A DNA stretch of 64,000 nt, from positions 1 to 64,000 of the IMG/VR virus record IMGVR_UViG_3300013131_004463. The stretch is one strand, 5' to 3'. Below, piece by piece: positions 1-7,493 of this stretch; position 1 is the first letter of the stretch, and every line of letters begins with the position of its first letter. The notes below the pieces were generated by a model. That model was not told where the DNA came from, did not search any database, and saw only the letters and a list, made by a program, of their open reading frames with translations. Made by a program: the position numbers and the translations under genes. Origin of the DNA: a virus.

Positions 1-2
1 AA

Positions 3-149
3 AAAACAAGAAGATCTTATCCATCAGAGAATATCTATTATTGGATTGCTAAAAATGGTTTTATAAATTCAAATAAAGAAGAAATATCAGATCATCTTAA
101 AGATTGGATTAAAGTATTAAGAACAATACATAATGAAGTTTGGTTTTGA
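3..149 (+). CDS. 3' end of an unrecognised gene (partial)
   Basis: An open frame enters from the left edge and ends with TGA at 147-149, giving about 48 C-terminal residues. The visible sequence contains SYPSENIYYWIAKNG and ends in a basic and aromatic tail, RTIHNEVWF. I recognise no family. The stop codon abuts the stop of the next gene, which is on the opposite strand, so the two genes converge with no spacer. The start and most of the protein lie outside the window. Confidence 0.5.
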   Translation, partial: KTRRSYPSENIYYWIAKNGFINSNKEEISDHLKDWIKVLRTIHNEVWF

Positions 150-809
150 TTAATGTTCATAAAAATTAAAATACTCTTTCATCTCATCATAACACCAAGA
201 AATCATCAAGCTTTGTTTAGATTTTAAATTTTTAGTATAAACTTTATGAAAATATTCCATTTCCGTCAATGTCCATCTATATAAATTTGGCCAAATATCA
301 AAAAATATAGTATCAAATTTTTCTTTAAAATCTCTATGATAAGTAAAAGCATCCCCATGAAGAATAGTAACTTTATTATGGATATCTCTTTCTTTTATGT
401 ATGGTGATATTAATTCTATTAAATCTTTATCATATTCTATAATTTTTATAGATTTTATTGTTGGATCATTTAATAATGGAAATATTACCAGACCTAGACC
501 CAATCCAAAGTTTAAAATATCTCCATAAGCTTTATCTAAAAACTTTTTGCAAGATACAATTTCAAATGAAAGATTAGACATCATCGTTCCGTATTTTTTA
601 TGGATAAGAGCTACGCAATCTTTATCAATATCTTTTTCGTATTCTTTTTTATATATATGTCTTAATGGATATTCTTCGTTAAGTCCTGGCGCGTCTTTTG
701 GTACCTCAAAATCATAGTCTTCTTTTGTCCATCTAGCTTTAATTAATTTAAAATTTCTAGTCTCAGCGTTAGAGGTATATATTTTACTTATATCGATTAT
801 TTCTCTCAT
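150..809 (-). CDS. SAM-dependent methyltransferase / spermidine-synthase-fold protein
   Basis: A 219-residue protein with a Rossmann methyltransferase core. Residues about 95-105 carry the glycine-rich SAM loop (ILNFGLGLGLVIFPLL), followed by an acidic strand end (KIIEYDKDLIEL), a third strand with LHGDAF, and FDTIFFDIWPN in place of motif IV. This arrangement resembles the spermidine synthase-like class of methyltransferases, often seen in phages as orphan enzymes. The substrate cannot be told from sequence. The start ATG follows a purine-rich AAAGAAAAG stretch. Upstream on the same strand is a degenerate gene remnant, so this gene may once have been second in a small operon. Confidence 0.6.
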   Translation of the reverse strand: MREIIDISKIYTSNAETRNFKLIKARWTKEDYDFEVPKDAPGLNEEYPLRHIYKKEYEKDIDKDCVALIHKKYGTMMSNLSFEIVSCKKFLDKAYGDILNFGLGLGLVIFPLLNDPTIKSIKIIEYDKDLIELISPYIKERDIHNKVTILHGDAFTYHRDFKEKFDTIFFDIWPNLYRWTLTEMEYFHKVYTKNLKSKQSLMISWCYDEMKEYFNFYEH

Positions 810-878
810 ATTAACTTTTCTTTGATATCCAAAAGGGCTTTACCTTCATATTGTGTATTGTATGAAGTTTTTTTATAT

Positions 879-1095
879 CAATCCAACTTTTCTTTTGACT
901 CCAAATTTATTGCAATTTCAGCAATAAATGGGCCATCGCACTTATGGATCAGAGGTAGCTTCGATCACTACATTCTGCGATGCCTATAGCTACATTCCCT
1001 TCATTAGCCATATTATGCACAAACGAAGGTTTTAATAGTCGTCAGCCCTTGGGACGTTGCTATCTCAAAGGATTGATAGTTGATTTTTTGACATC
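879..1095 (-). pseudogene. Degenerate small gene with several frame breaks
   Basis: The 369-base gap between the genes at 809 and 1179 holds no intact ORF, but the minus strand reads as one protein split over at least four frames. It starts at an ATG at 1093-1095 (MSKNQLS), then gives FEIATSQGLTTIKTF, then HNMANEGNVAIGIAECSD, then IHKCDGPFIAEIAINLES and EKLD before a stop at 879-881. The pieces join smoothly where the frame shifts. The segment is visibly richer in GC than its surroundings. It could be a decayed gene, a stretch with sequencing indels, or a structured RNA that imitates coding sequence. I do not recognise the family. Confidence 0.4.
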
Positions 1096-1178
1096 AACAA
1101 ACTGCTCTAATTGGAAGCTATGTTAAGTATATAGTATTATTTTTTTATTTTTTTGTCAAATTTTTTTATAATAAAGTA

Positions 1179-1388
1179 ATGGAAATAGTTAAAAATAAAG
1201 CAAGATGGTCGGTTTATGCTCAAAAATGTATACAGCATTATAATATTGATAATGATATTATTTCTGATGAACCAAATGAATATCCATGTATCGCCGTTCC
1301 TCAACTGATTTCGGATGTAAATGGAATAAGAATTAAATTTAATTTTGTTTATAAAAAAGATTGTCAAAGATTATTGAAAGCTTTATAA
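1179..1388 (+). CDS. Small hypothetical protein (69 aa)
   Basis: A short protein of mixed composition with two Cys (QKCIQHYN and DCQRLL) and no recognisable domain. A perfect TATAAT at 1167-1172 sits six bases before the ATG, the same spacing seen before many genes in this window, which supports the start. The -35 region at 17 bp is poor (TTTATT). The promoter of the tmRNA lies inside its last codons. Function unknown. Confidence 0.45.
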   Translation: MEIVKNKARWSVYAQKCIQHYNIDNDIISDEPNEYPCIAVPQLISDVNGIRIKFNFVYKKDCQRLLKAL

Positions 1389-1389
1389 T
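1361..1389 (+). promoter_or_regulatory. Sigma70-like promoter of the tmRNA gene
   Basis: TTGTCA at 1361-1366, a 17-base spacer and a perfect TATAAT at 1384-1389. The predicted start near 1396 leaves a leader of about 23 bases before the mature tmRNA 5' end, as expected if RNase P trims the precursor. The promoter overlaps the 3' end of the preceding small ORF. Confidence 0.7.
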
Positions 1390-1418
1390 GTGTAAGATAG
1401 AATAAGTTCTTTCTCATT

Positions 1419-1806
1419 GGGCCCGTACTGGTTTCGATTTTAGGAGTCGGAATTAAAATGCAGGTAGAGGTTTAGGTGGGACTCTTTAAAAAGCCTTAAA
1501 AGTATTAACTGCCAAAACAGCCAAATACAAAGGTCATATCTCTACTAGAGTTTCTCTAGTTGAGGAGACCACTTCTGTAGCCTAAGTTCTACAGCGTGAT
1601 TACCATGACGCATCTAATGGATAGTCGCGTATTTAGATGTCTTTGTCTTTAAAGTTTTTTTATTCTTTATTGGCTTTGTATTCAAAATAAAATCGCTGAG
1701 TATGTTTGTTGTTTATCTATATAAAGCTAAAAACAAAAACAACTAAACTTGTAGTATTTTAATTTAAATTCACTAAAAGACAAGAGTTCAATTCTCTTCG
1801 GGTCCA
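1419..1806 (+). ncRNA. ssrA: Transfer-messenger RNA (tmRNA), one-piece type
   Basis: tmRNA rescues stalled ribosomes with SmpB and tags the nascent peptide for degradation. The 5' end GGGCCCG (1419-1425) pairs fully, with one G-U, with CGGGTCC (1799-1805), forming the acceptor stem. The 5' end continues with the conserved ACTGGTTTCGATTTT. The 3' end has a T arm with stem AAGAG/CTCTT and loop TTCAATT, and the conserved CTAAACTTGTAGTA block about 50 bases upstream. The length is about 388 nt. The discriminator A is followed by AGCA, so CCA is not encoded at the expected place. The likely tag frame starts at a GCC near 1511, opening AKTAKYKGHIST and ending in TSVA, with TAA in the loop of the hairpin CTGTAG-CCTAAGTT-CTACAG (about 1575-1594). 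The tag frame is inferred; the tmRNA identity is strong. Confidence 0.93.
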
Positions 1807-1837
1807 AGCAAACGAATCCCCCTGTCTGCATTTTTAT

Positions 1838-1866
1838 TAGACAATCGTATGTATACTTCATACAAT
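1838..1866 (+). promoter_or_regulatory. Promoter for the HNH gene, leaderless-type spacing
   Basis: TAGACA at 1838-1843, a 17-base spacer and TACAAT at 1861-1866, followed by six bases and an in-frame ATG at 1873. The predicted transcript would begin at this ATG rather than at the upstream ATG at 1849, which would lie before the transcription start. Confidence 0.55.
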
Positions 1867-1872
1867 CTTTAC

Positions 1873-2427
1873 ATGAACATAAAAAAGATAAGAATAATTT
1901 GCGCTAATTGTAATAAAGAGCATGAAATAAGACAAGGTGACTTTAATAGAAAAATTAAAGCTGGTCAAAGTAAATTTTACTGCAGCCTAAAATGCTCTGG
2001 TAAAGCTGATTATAAAAATAATCCAAAAAAACTAGAAAAAAATAGAGGCAATATTAGCTTATTAAAAGGTTACGAAAGTAATAGGCTAGATGAATTTAGT
2101 CCTTTCAAATATCACGCGAACAAAGCAAGATCAAGAAGCAAGGCTAGAGGAGAAAAAACCAACCTAGACGTCCAATATTTAAAAGAAATTTGGGATAAAC
2201 AAAATGGAACTTGTCCATACACCAATATCAAAATGGAAATATCTAGGACAAGTCAAGATGAAGATATCAAAAAAGCTCCAACAAAAGCAAGCCTTGATAG
2301 AATTGATGCAAGTATAGGCTATGTTAAAGGTAATGTTGAGTTTGTATGTTATTGCATCAATGTAATGAAAAATGATTTTACAAAAGAACAGATGATAGAT
2401 TTTATAAATCAAATTAAAAATATTTAA
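1873..2427 (+). CDS. HNH endonuclease with N-terminal zinc ribbon
   Basis: A protein of 184 residues from the ATG at 1873 (192 from the ATG at 1849). The N-terminus has a zinc-ribbon pattern (CANCNKEHEI, then YCSLKCSGK). The C-terminal half has the signature of phage HNH nucleases: GTCPYTN for the first part of the finger, then KASLDRIDASIGYVKGNVEF followed by NVMKNDF. Such free-standing nucleases often act as homing enzymes that cut a DNA site near their own gene. It sits about 65 bases downstream of the tmRNA, a structured-RNA gene of the kind mobile endonucleases can settle beside. I prefer the second ATG because a good -35/-10 pair places the transcript start there. Confidence 0.8.
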   Translation: MNIKKIRIICANCNKEHEIRQGDFNRKIKAGQSKFYCSLKCSGKADYKNNPKKLEKNRGNISLLKGYESNRLDEFSPFKYHANKARSRSKARGEKTNLDVQYLKEIWDKQNGTCPYTNIKMEISRTSQDEDIKKAPTKASLDRIDASIGYVKGNVEFVCYCINVMKNDFTKEQMIDFINQIKNI

Positions 2428-2452
2428 ATTTTAAACATTTATTTTTTTTTAA

Positions 2453-2459
2453 GTGTAAT
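2453..2459 (+). promoter_or_regulatory. GTGTAAT motif, putative virion-gene promoter
   Basis: AAGTGTAAT after a T-rich run, seven bases before the ATG of the FN3 virion protein. It matches the motif found before the connector, tail tube, tape measure and tail-tip operons in this window. Confidence 0.4.
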
Positions 2460-2466
2460 ACCAAGT

Positions 2467-3861
2467 ATGCCCAATAATCAAGGAAGCATAGGAAAAAATT
2501 TCGTCTTACCACCTGCGAAGGTAATACCACAATCCCCACAGAATAGTTACGCTGGAATGGGGCAAAGAGTCCTGAGAAGTTCCGAAAAATTGGGTTTTGG
2601 CGGGGGTGGGTACGAACTTGCAACTCCAGTTGTGATGCCATCCGCGCCAATAATTTCTCTTCTTTCAGTTGGAAATTCTCATATAGTTCTATCTGTAACT
2701 AATCATAATGCAAACGCAGCTAAATTACACTCTTATCAGGTCTATGTAAATAATGCTCTTTACGCAAATTTCGTAGCGAATTCAAATGAGATAAAAATTA
2801 CTGGCCTTCCTAATAATAGAGAGCATAGAATTAAAGTCAAGGCAGTAGGTGCAACCTATTCTGGTTCTGGAGCTGGAGCATCAATTACTAACTATGGCGA
2901 GACCGAGTTTAGCAACGAAGTATCAGGAACACCAACTATAGCATTAGCACCAAAATCAAGTCCATCAATGAATACTAACAAAATAGACGTCAAGTATGTT
3001 TCAAGCAATACATATGCAAATTCTTCTTTGGTTCCTACTTCGACATATTCAGAACTTTTCGAAGGAACGACTTATCCAACTAATCCTGTTTATTTTAAAA
3101 ACAATTTTTGCATTGGTAGCTTTAATGCAAACATTAAATTTAAAGCAAGAATGCAATATGGCGGAGCCGACAAACTTTACGCTGGTTCGATATTTGGTAT
3201 TTTTTCAGATGTAAATATAGACCTAAGCCCACTACCCTTTACCAGTCTTTTAAATTATGACGTGGCGGGGCAGGGGGTGGCTCTGCACAAAAAGTATGAT
3301 GATACATGGTATGGATTATGGAAGGCCGCTGGGTTCCCCGAAAATAGCCCGATCTTTGCTACCGCAGCGGGAGACTCTCAGCAAGGCCAGGATCATTTTG
3401 ATGTTGATATAGCTAGTCAATTAAGAAGAGAATTTATTCTTGCAAGGCCCTATATTGCTGAAAAACTTAGAAAATATATTAAAAATAATTTTAGTACTAT
3501 TCTTAGATCAGCAGATACAATGAGAGCTTATCTTGATGTAATTAATTTAAATACCCCAGGCATCACAACCTCATTTAAAGATTTTCTGCTTCCTTACGAA
3601 GGATTAGTTTTTATTACACCACATATTATTGCCTCAACTTTTCCAGTTGGAGTAAATCAAACCACTACTTTCTCTTACAAAATGGTAGATTCCAATAATG
3701 TAACTCAATTTACAAAAGAAAACGCTTCAACTTCAATAGTATTAGCTCCAACACAAACAGCTGATAGTTTTACTTTTCAAGAATTAAAAACAATACAAGA
3801 TGTAAGCGATATTTTTGGTCCAGCAACGGACGAGCTAGCGGAAGCAAATATAACAATCTAA
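2467..3861 (+). CDS. Virion protein with fibronectin type III-like domain
   Basis: A 464-residue protein. After a Gly-rich N-terminus ending near residue 60, residues about 58-160 form an FN3-like beta sandwich (ATPVVMPSAPIISLL, YQVYVNN, EIKITGLPNNREHRIKVKA, NEVSGTPTI). The remainder is unrecognised and has long Ser/Thr/Asn stretches. FN3 domains in phages are typical of tail and baseplate-surface proteins, and a GTGTAAT motif of the virion class precedes the gene. No enzymatic motif is visible. It is probably a tail or head decoration protein, co-transcribed with the Pro-rich gene six bases downstream. Confidence 0.55.
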   Translation: MPNNQGSIGKNFVLPPAKVIPQSPQNSYAGMGQRVLRSSEKLGFGGGGYELATPVVMPSAPIISLLSVGNSHIVLSVTNHNANAAKLHSYQVYVNNALYANFVANSNEIKITGLPNNREHRIKVKAVGATYSGSGAGASITNYGETEFSNEVSGTPTIALAPKSSPSMNTNKIDVKYVSSNTYANSSLVPTSTYSELFEGTTYPTNPVYFKNNFCIGSFNANIKFKARMQYGGADKLYAGSIFGIFSDVNIDLSPLPFTSLLNYDVAGQGVALHKKYDDTWYGLWKAAGFPENSPIFATAAGDSQQGQDHFDVDIASQLRREFILARPYIAEKLRKYIKNNFSTILRSADTMRAYLDVINLNTPGITTSFKDFLLPYEGLVFITPHIIASTFPVGVNQTTTFSYKMVDSNNVTQFTKENASTSIVLAPTQTADSFTFQELKTIQDVSDIFGPATDELAEANITI

Positions 3862-3867
3862 TTCTTT

Positions 3868-4596
3868 ATGAGAACGAAAACATTAGATCAAATCTGGGAG
3901 GAAAATTTTGAATTTTTAACGCCAGAGCAAGCGAACATAGATATTGCCTCGTGTGGTAATGGTCAAGGAGGGGACCCTGCGGATAATCAAAAAAGCCCTA
4001 TGGACACTTTAGCAGATAAAATTGCTGCTATATTGAATGACCCAGCCATGTCTGAGGCTGCTAAACAGGCTAAAATTCAGCAACTCCTTAACAACTTTTT
4101 TAACCCCCCGCCCCAAGGAATAGGTCCAATTGCTCCAGGTCCTACTCCTGGTGGCCCAATTGCATATCCTGGTAATATAAATCCAACAAGGCCAGGTAAT
4201 ACTGACCCCACTAATGGACCTATCCCTCCTCCTCCTGGACTGCCAGAGTTTCCCGATATACAACCCGATATAGGGGGACGGATAAATTTAGATATTGATA
4301 ATGATGGAAATGTAGACGTAAGGTTAGAACCCATTTTGCCCGATGCAGCGAAAACCGCAAAACAAGTTCTTCACGCTGCTGTAGCAAAGATAAATGGACC
4401 CTGCAAAAACAATAAATCTGGTTCAAATGACCCTAGCGGTGGAAGTGGCAGTGGAGAGCCTACACCTCCAACACCAACAACTCCACTCGTTCCCCCGCCC
4501 ACCACACCTCCAGTCACCACCGTACCCTTTAGACCCGTCACTCCTCCCGGCGCTCGCCCTGGTGCTGGAGTAATTGGTGGAAGACCTGTTCAGTAA
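3868..4596 (+). CDS. Proline/glycine-rich putative virion protein
   Basis: A 242-residue protein. Residues 1-80 are mostly helical and include ADKIAAILNDPAMSEAAKQ. Residues about 85-130 are a Pro/Gly linker, then a short acidic segment (DIDNDGNVDVRLEP) and a Pro/Thr-rich C-terminal tail ending GVIGGRPVQ. Base composition is much richer in GC than neighbouring genes because of the CCN and GGN codons. Low complexity prevents family assignment. Such linkers are common in phage structural proteins. The stop TAA is followed in the same frame by 31 more sense codons (separate entry). Confidence 0.5.
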   Translation: MRTKTLDQIWEENFEFLTPEQANIDIASCGNGQGGDPADNQKSPMDTLADKIAAILNDPAMSEAAKQAKIQQLLNNFFNPPPQGIGPIAPGPTPGGPIAYPGNINPTRPGNTDPTNGPIPPPPGLPEFPDIQPDIGGRINLDIDNDGNVDVRLEPILPDAAKTAKQVLHAAVAKINGPCKNNKSGSNDPSGGSGSGEPTPPTPTTPLVPPPTTPPVTTVPFRPVTPPGARPGAGVIGGRPVQ

Positions 4597-4709
4597 GATA
4601 ATAACCTATACGCAAGTGGATGGATAGTAAGATTAATTAATCCTGATGGAAGTGTTACATGGAACGGCGAGGCCGTGCTGGTGGTGGAGTAATTGGTGGA
4701 AGACCTGTT
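4559..4709 (+). repeat. 32-bp direct repeat flanking the end of the Pro-rich gene
   Basis: Bases 4559-4590 and 4678-4709 are identical except at one position (4565 C, 4684 G). The first copy encodes GAGVIGGRPV at the end of the Pro-rich protein. The second copy is offset by 119 bases, so it lies in another frame, where it can still be read as GGGVIGGRPV followed by a different tail. The material between the copies differs, so this is not a plain tandem duplication. Confidence 0.8.
4597..4692 (+). other. In-frame coding-like extension beyond the TAA of the Pro-rich gene
   Basis: Directly after TAA (4594-4596) the same frame continues for 31 codons to a second TAA at 4690-4692. The sequence is protein-like: NNLYASGWIVRLINPDGSV, then TWNGEAVLVVE. 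The WIVRLINPDGSVTW pattern looks like a beta-rich structural tail. It may be a readthrough extension, a remnant of an older C-terminus, or the result of recombination at the 32-bp repeat. Confidence 0.35.
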
Positions 4710-4738
4710 ATATCGCGACGCCACAGTACCCATAACGA

Positions 4739-4762
4739 CAAAACTTTAGTTTTGATTTTTTA
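4739..4762 (+). terminator. Weak intrinsic terminator
   Basis: Inverted repeat CAAAAC-TTTA-GTTTTG at 4739-4754 followed by ATTTTTTAT. The six-base-pair stem is AT-rich, so the call is tentative. Its position between the virion gene pair and the glycan cassette fits a transcription boundary, although the U tract overlaps the -35 of the next promoter. Confidence 0.35.
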
Positions 4763-4779
4763 TATTATGAAGATATAAT
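4752..4779 (+). promoter_or_regulatory. Promoter opening the glycan cassette
   Basis: TTGATT at 4752-4757, 16-base spacer, TATAAT at 4774-4779, then six bases to the TTG start codon at 4786. The same geometry as other class 1 promoters in the window supports a leaderless message and the unusual TTG start. Confidence 0.5.
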
Positions 4780-4785
4780 AAGTTA

Positions 4786-5751
4786 TTGAACATTCTTTGG
4801 CCAGATATCCATAAAAATCTCACAAAAAATATAGCAAAAGCATTTTCTTTGCTTGGTCACAATCTCATATTACCAAGCAATGAATATATTCCATCTAATC
4901 TTCCACCAAAACAATTTAATCAATGGGTTTGGAACACTAATTGGACACAAGAAAAAGCAAATTTAGAATTTAATTCAAACAATGTCAAAGTTCTTAACAA
5001 AGAACAAATACTAGATCTTAAGCCAGAAATAGTATTTATAACAAGTTTTGAAAGTCAGTTTGAAATATTAAATGAAATTTGGCCTCACCTTAAAGATAAA
5101 AGTAAACTAGCTTGCTATAGTGGCAATGATTATTGGGACGGAGCATATCCTTTTTATATTATTAAAAATTATCTTTGTGCAGATTATGTAGGCTATATGC
5201 TAGCTAATAAATATAAAGTAAACCATCTTTATTATAAACCTTGGGTAGATTATGATAGATGTACTTTTAATGGACCAACTGATGGAAATATAGTTGGAGT
5301 TTATATTTCAGAATATGAAAAGAATTTTAATCAAGAATATAACATGAGCCGCGAACTTCAAAAAATAACACCATATATAGATTATCACTATCATACGAAT
5401 AGCACTCAAGAAGAACTTACAGAAACCCTTAAATCTAGTATTGCTACCCAGCACATTAAACACCTCGAAGGTTATGGCATAGCAATAATCGAAAGCATGG
5501 CCTGTGGCAAGCCAGTATTTATGCATCGTAGGATGGCTCAAAATAAAAGCCTTATGCAGTGGAGCATAGAAAATGTTACTGCATTATTTTTTGAAAGTGA
5601 ATATGAATATATAGCTAAACTAAAAGCATTATACGAAAGCAAAGATTATAGATATTTCCTTCAAAATACAACTGCAAATGTTATAAGACAAATTATTGAT
5701 AATAAAAGAGAAACTGAAAAGCTTGGACATTTTCTTAATAATTTAGTATAA
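4786..5751 (+). CDS. Glycosyltransferase, GT4-like (GT-B fold)
   Basis: A 321-residue protein read from a TTG start. The C-terminal third has the group 1 glycosyltransferase signature: HLEGYGIAIIESMACGKPV at about residues 226-244, with the E-x7-E-like pair and the GKPV loop that contact the nucleotide sugar. The N-terminal half opens MNILWPDIHKN and has EIVFITSFE and YSGNDYW. It is short for a GT4 enzyme (usually 350-400). No upstream ATG gives the same frame, and the -10 box six bases upstream supports TTG. It is the first gene of the glycan cassette; donor and acceptor are unknown. Confidence 0.7.
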   Translation: MNILWPDIHKNLTKNIAKAFSLLGHNLILPSNEYIPSNLPPKQFNQWVWNTNWTQEKANLEFNSNNVKVLNKEQILDLKPEIVFITSFESQFEILNEIWPHLKDKSKLACYSGNDYWDGAYPFYIIKNYLCADYVGYMLANKYKVNHLYYKPWVDYDRCTFNGPTDGNIVGVYISEYEKNFNQEYNMSRELQKITPYIDYHYHTNSTQEELTETLKSSIATQHIKHLEGYGIAIIESMACGKPVFMHRRMAQNKSLMQWSIENVTALFFESEYEYIAKLKALYESKDYRYFLQNTTANVIRQIIDNKRETEKLGHFLNNLV

Positions 5752-5752
5752 T
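5724..5752 (+). promoter_or_regulatory. Promoter inside the cassette, before the GT2 gene
   Basis: TGGACA at 5724-5729, 17-base spacer, perfect TATAAT at 5747-5752, then eight bases to the GTG start at 5761. The -10 box overlaps the stop codon of the preceding gene. The spacing again puts transcription start at or next to the start codon. Confidence 0.5.
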
Positions 5753-5760
5753 TTTCAATA

Positions 5761-6597
5761 GTGAAAATCTGGCTCTGTGGCATTACCCAAAACGAGAAGC
5801 AGAATATTGATGATATGACAAAAGATATATATCAATATTTTGATGGTTTAATTTTTGTAGATGGCGGCTCAACTGATGGAACATTGGGTATATTAAATGC
5901 AAGAAAAGGTCAAGGAAAGATAATAAATAGAGAATGGTCAAATGATCATGACCTTCAAATGAATGGTTTTTTAAGATCAAATGTTATGCAAAATGGAGAT
6001 TGGTTTATTATAAGAGATAGCTGTGAAAGATTAAATATAGATTGGGCAAAAAATCTTAGATTATTTATAGAGGGATTTTTAACTCAAAATAATATTAATT
6101 CATGCGTTGATAGAGAAAAAGCTTTTCTAATTAAATATAATGATAATATGATATTTCAAGGTAGTCCTCATTGGGGGCTACAAGGCATGCAACCAAATTA
6201 TATAGATCTATATAAATACTATCAAGGCAATCAACAATTATTTGCGTGGGAGGAAAGACCAGCCCAAAGAAAACATTATATTGATAGTGATATGAAATAT
6301 TATTTTGTATATGGCAGATCGAATCACTGTGTCCTACATTATTATGATAATGGGAAAACTCCAGAAAGATATCATCAACAAGAAAATATAAGACAACAAT
6401 TTAGAGCTTATTGTCAATCATTAAATATTAAACTAGATTTAGATTCGCTAAAAACTTATTGGAAAGAGAATCAGCCAGATAATAATATGAAGTTATTTAT
6501 TAATAACGAAAGATTAATAAGAAGATTTTATAGATTAAATATCTTAAATCATTCATTAGAACAAATCGATTCATCAGAAGACTGGAGATTAGAATGA
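5761..6597 (+). CDS. Glycosyltransferase family 2-like (GT-A)
   Basis: A 278-residue protein with an N-terminal GT-A nucleotide-sugar-binding strand (MKIWLCGITQNEK) and the GT2 hallmark FVDGGSTDGT at about residues 31-40. A later IIRDSCERLN segment may hold metal-binding acidic residues in place of a classical DXD. It probably transfers one sugar in phage glycan assembly; specificity is not predictable. It starts with GTG and its stop overlaps the next ATG by four bases (ATGA), which suggests translational coupling. Confidence 0.75.
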   Translation: MKIWLCGITQNEKQNIDDMTKDIYQYFDGLIFVDGGSTDGTLGILNARKGQGKIINREWSNDHDLQMNGFLRSNVMQNGDWFIIRDSCERLNIDWAKNLRLFIEGFLTQNNINSCVDREKAFLIKYNDNMIFQGSPHWGLQGMQPNYIDLYKYYQGNQQLFAWEERPAQRKHYIDSDMKYYFVYGRSNHCVLHYYDNGKTPERYHQQENIRQQFRAYCQSLNIKLDLDSLKTYWKENQPDNNMKLFINNERLIRRFYRLNILNHSLEQIDSSEDWRLE

Positions 6598-7493
6598 AGC
6601 TAATAGATTGTTTTATGTACTTTAATGAGAAAGATATTGCTTATCTTAGAATAAAAGAATTATATGATTCTGTAGATTATTTTGTAATAAATGAAGCCAC
6701 AAAAACTCATCAAGGACAAGACAAAGAATTATCATTTTGGAAAGATACTAGGCTACAAGAATTTAAAGATAAAATTATTTATTCACCAATAGAACTAGAT
6801 GGAAGATTTGATGCCTTGATGCCTAAATTTTTTCCAGATGCAAAAATTGGCGCAAAAGAACATGAGCAAAGAATAAGGCTTTTTGAACAAATCGAACCAC
6901 TCAATTTAGATGATTTGGATACGATTATGATTTCAGATTGTGATGAAATACCTAATAAAAATATTTTTCAAGACATGATTAAATATCCAATAGTAGCATT
7001 AAATCAAATGTTTTTTGTACATTATATTGATATTTATACAAATAAAAATGTAACTGGAACAGTAGCTTGTAAATATGAAGGACTAAAACATTTAAATACT
7101 CTAGGCTTTGGAATGGGTTTTCAACTTTTAAGAAGAGATAAAGATTTTATGCCAAGGCTGGAAAATGGAGGATGGCATTACTCTTATATGGGCGGAGCAA
7201 AATCGGTAAGCCAAAAAGTAGTCTCGACTTATGATGGTAATTTAAATTCTCAATGGAAAACAGAAGAAGCAGCTCAAAAATTAATTAATGAGAGCATTCA
7301 AAATAGACAAAGCCCATTCTCTCAAGAGCCAATTAATATTTTAGATTTTAAATACGCAACTATTGCTGATTTAAATTTCATAACAGCAAAACAAGGTGGA
7401 TGGCATAAATCATCAGCGAGATGTCAATTACATCCTAAAGTACTAGAATTAGATTTTAATGGAGATTTTGAAATCTTAAGGTATAAAAAATGA
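6594..7493 (+). CDS. Glycosyltransferase family 17-like
   Basis: A 299-residue protein matching the GT17 layout (N-acetylglucosaminyltransferase-like): LIDCFMYFNEKD at the N-terminus, LYDSVDYFVINEATKTHQG near residues 23-41, DKIIYSPIEL, and the acidic motif MISDCDEIPN at about residue 110. The C-terminal GGWHYSYMGG and GGWHKSSARC segments are also typical. GT17 enzymes are found in many bacterial polysaccharide clusters and in large phages. It is linked by ATGA overlaps to both neighbours. Confidence 0.8.
   Translation: MKLIDCFMYFNEKDIAYLRIKELYDSVDYFVINEATKTHQGQDKELSFWKDTRLQEFKDKIIYSPIELDGRFDALMPKFFPDAKIGAKEHEQRIRLFEQIEPLNLDDLDTIMISDCDEIPNKNIFQDMIKYPIVALNQMFFVHYIDIYTNKNVTGTVACKYEGLKHLNTLGFGMGFQLLRRDKDFMPRLENGGWHYSYMGGAKSVSQKVVSTYDGNLNSQWKTEEAAQKLINESIQNRQSPFSQEPINILDFKYATIADLNFITAKQGGWHKSSARCQLHPKVLELDFNGDFEILRYKK

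Noticed and set aside
1153-1172. Promoter TTGTCA plus TATAAT before the 69-aa ORF
   Set aside because: The boxes are only eight bases apart, far from the 16-18 needed. Only the -10 box may be used.
4594-4692. Recoded stop codons (alternative genetic code)
   Set aside because: Nearly all genes read cleanly with the standard code and end in TAA or TGA. One in-frame extension is not enough to suggest stop reassignment.
4559-4709. Template/variable repeat pair of a diversity-generating retroelement
   Set aside because: The repeats are only 32 bp with a single mismatch (C/G, not at an adenine), and no reverse transcriptase gene is present in the window.
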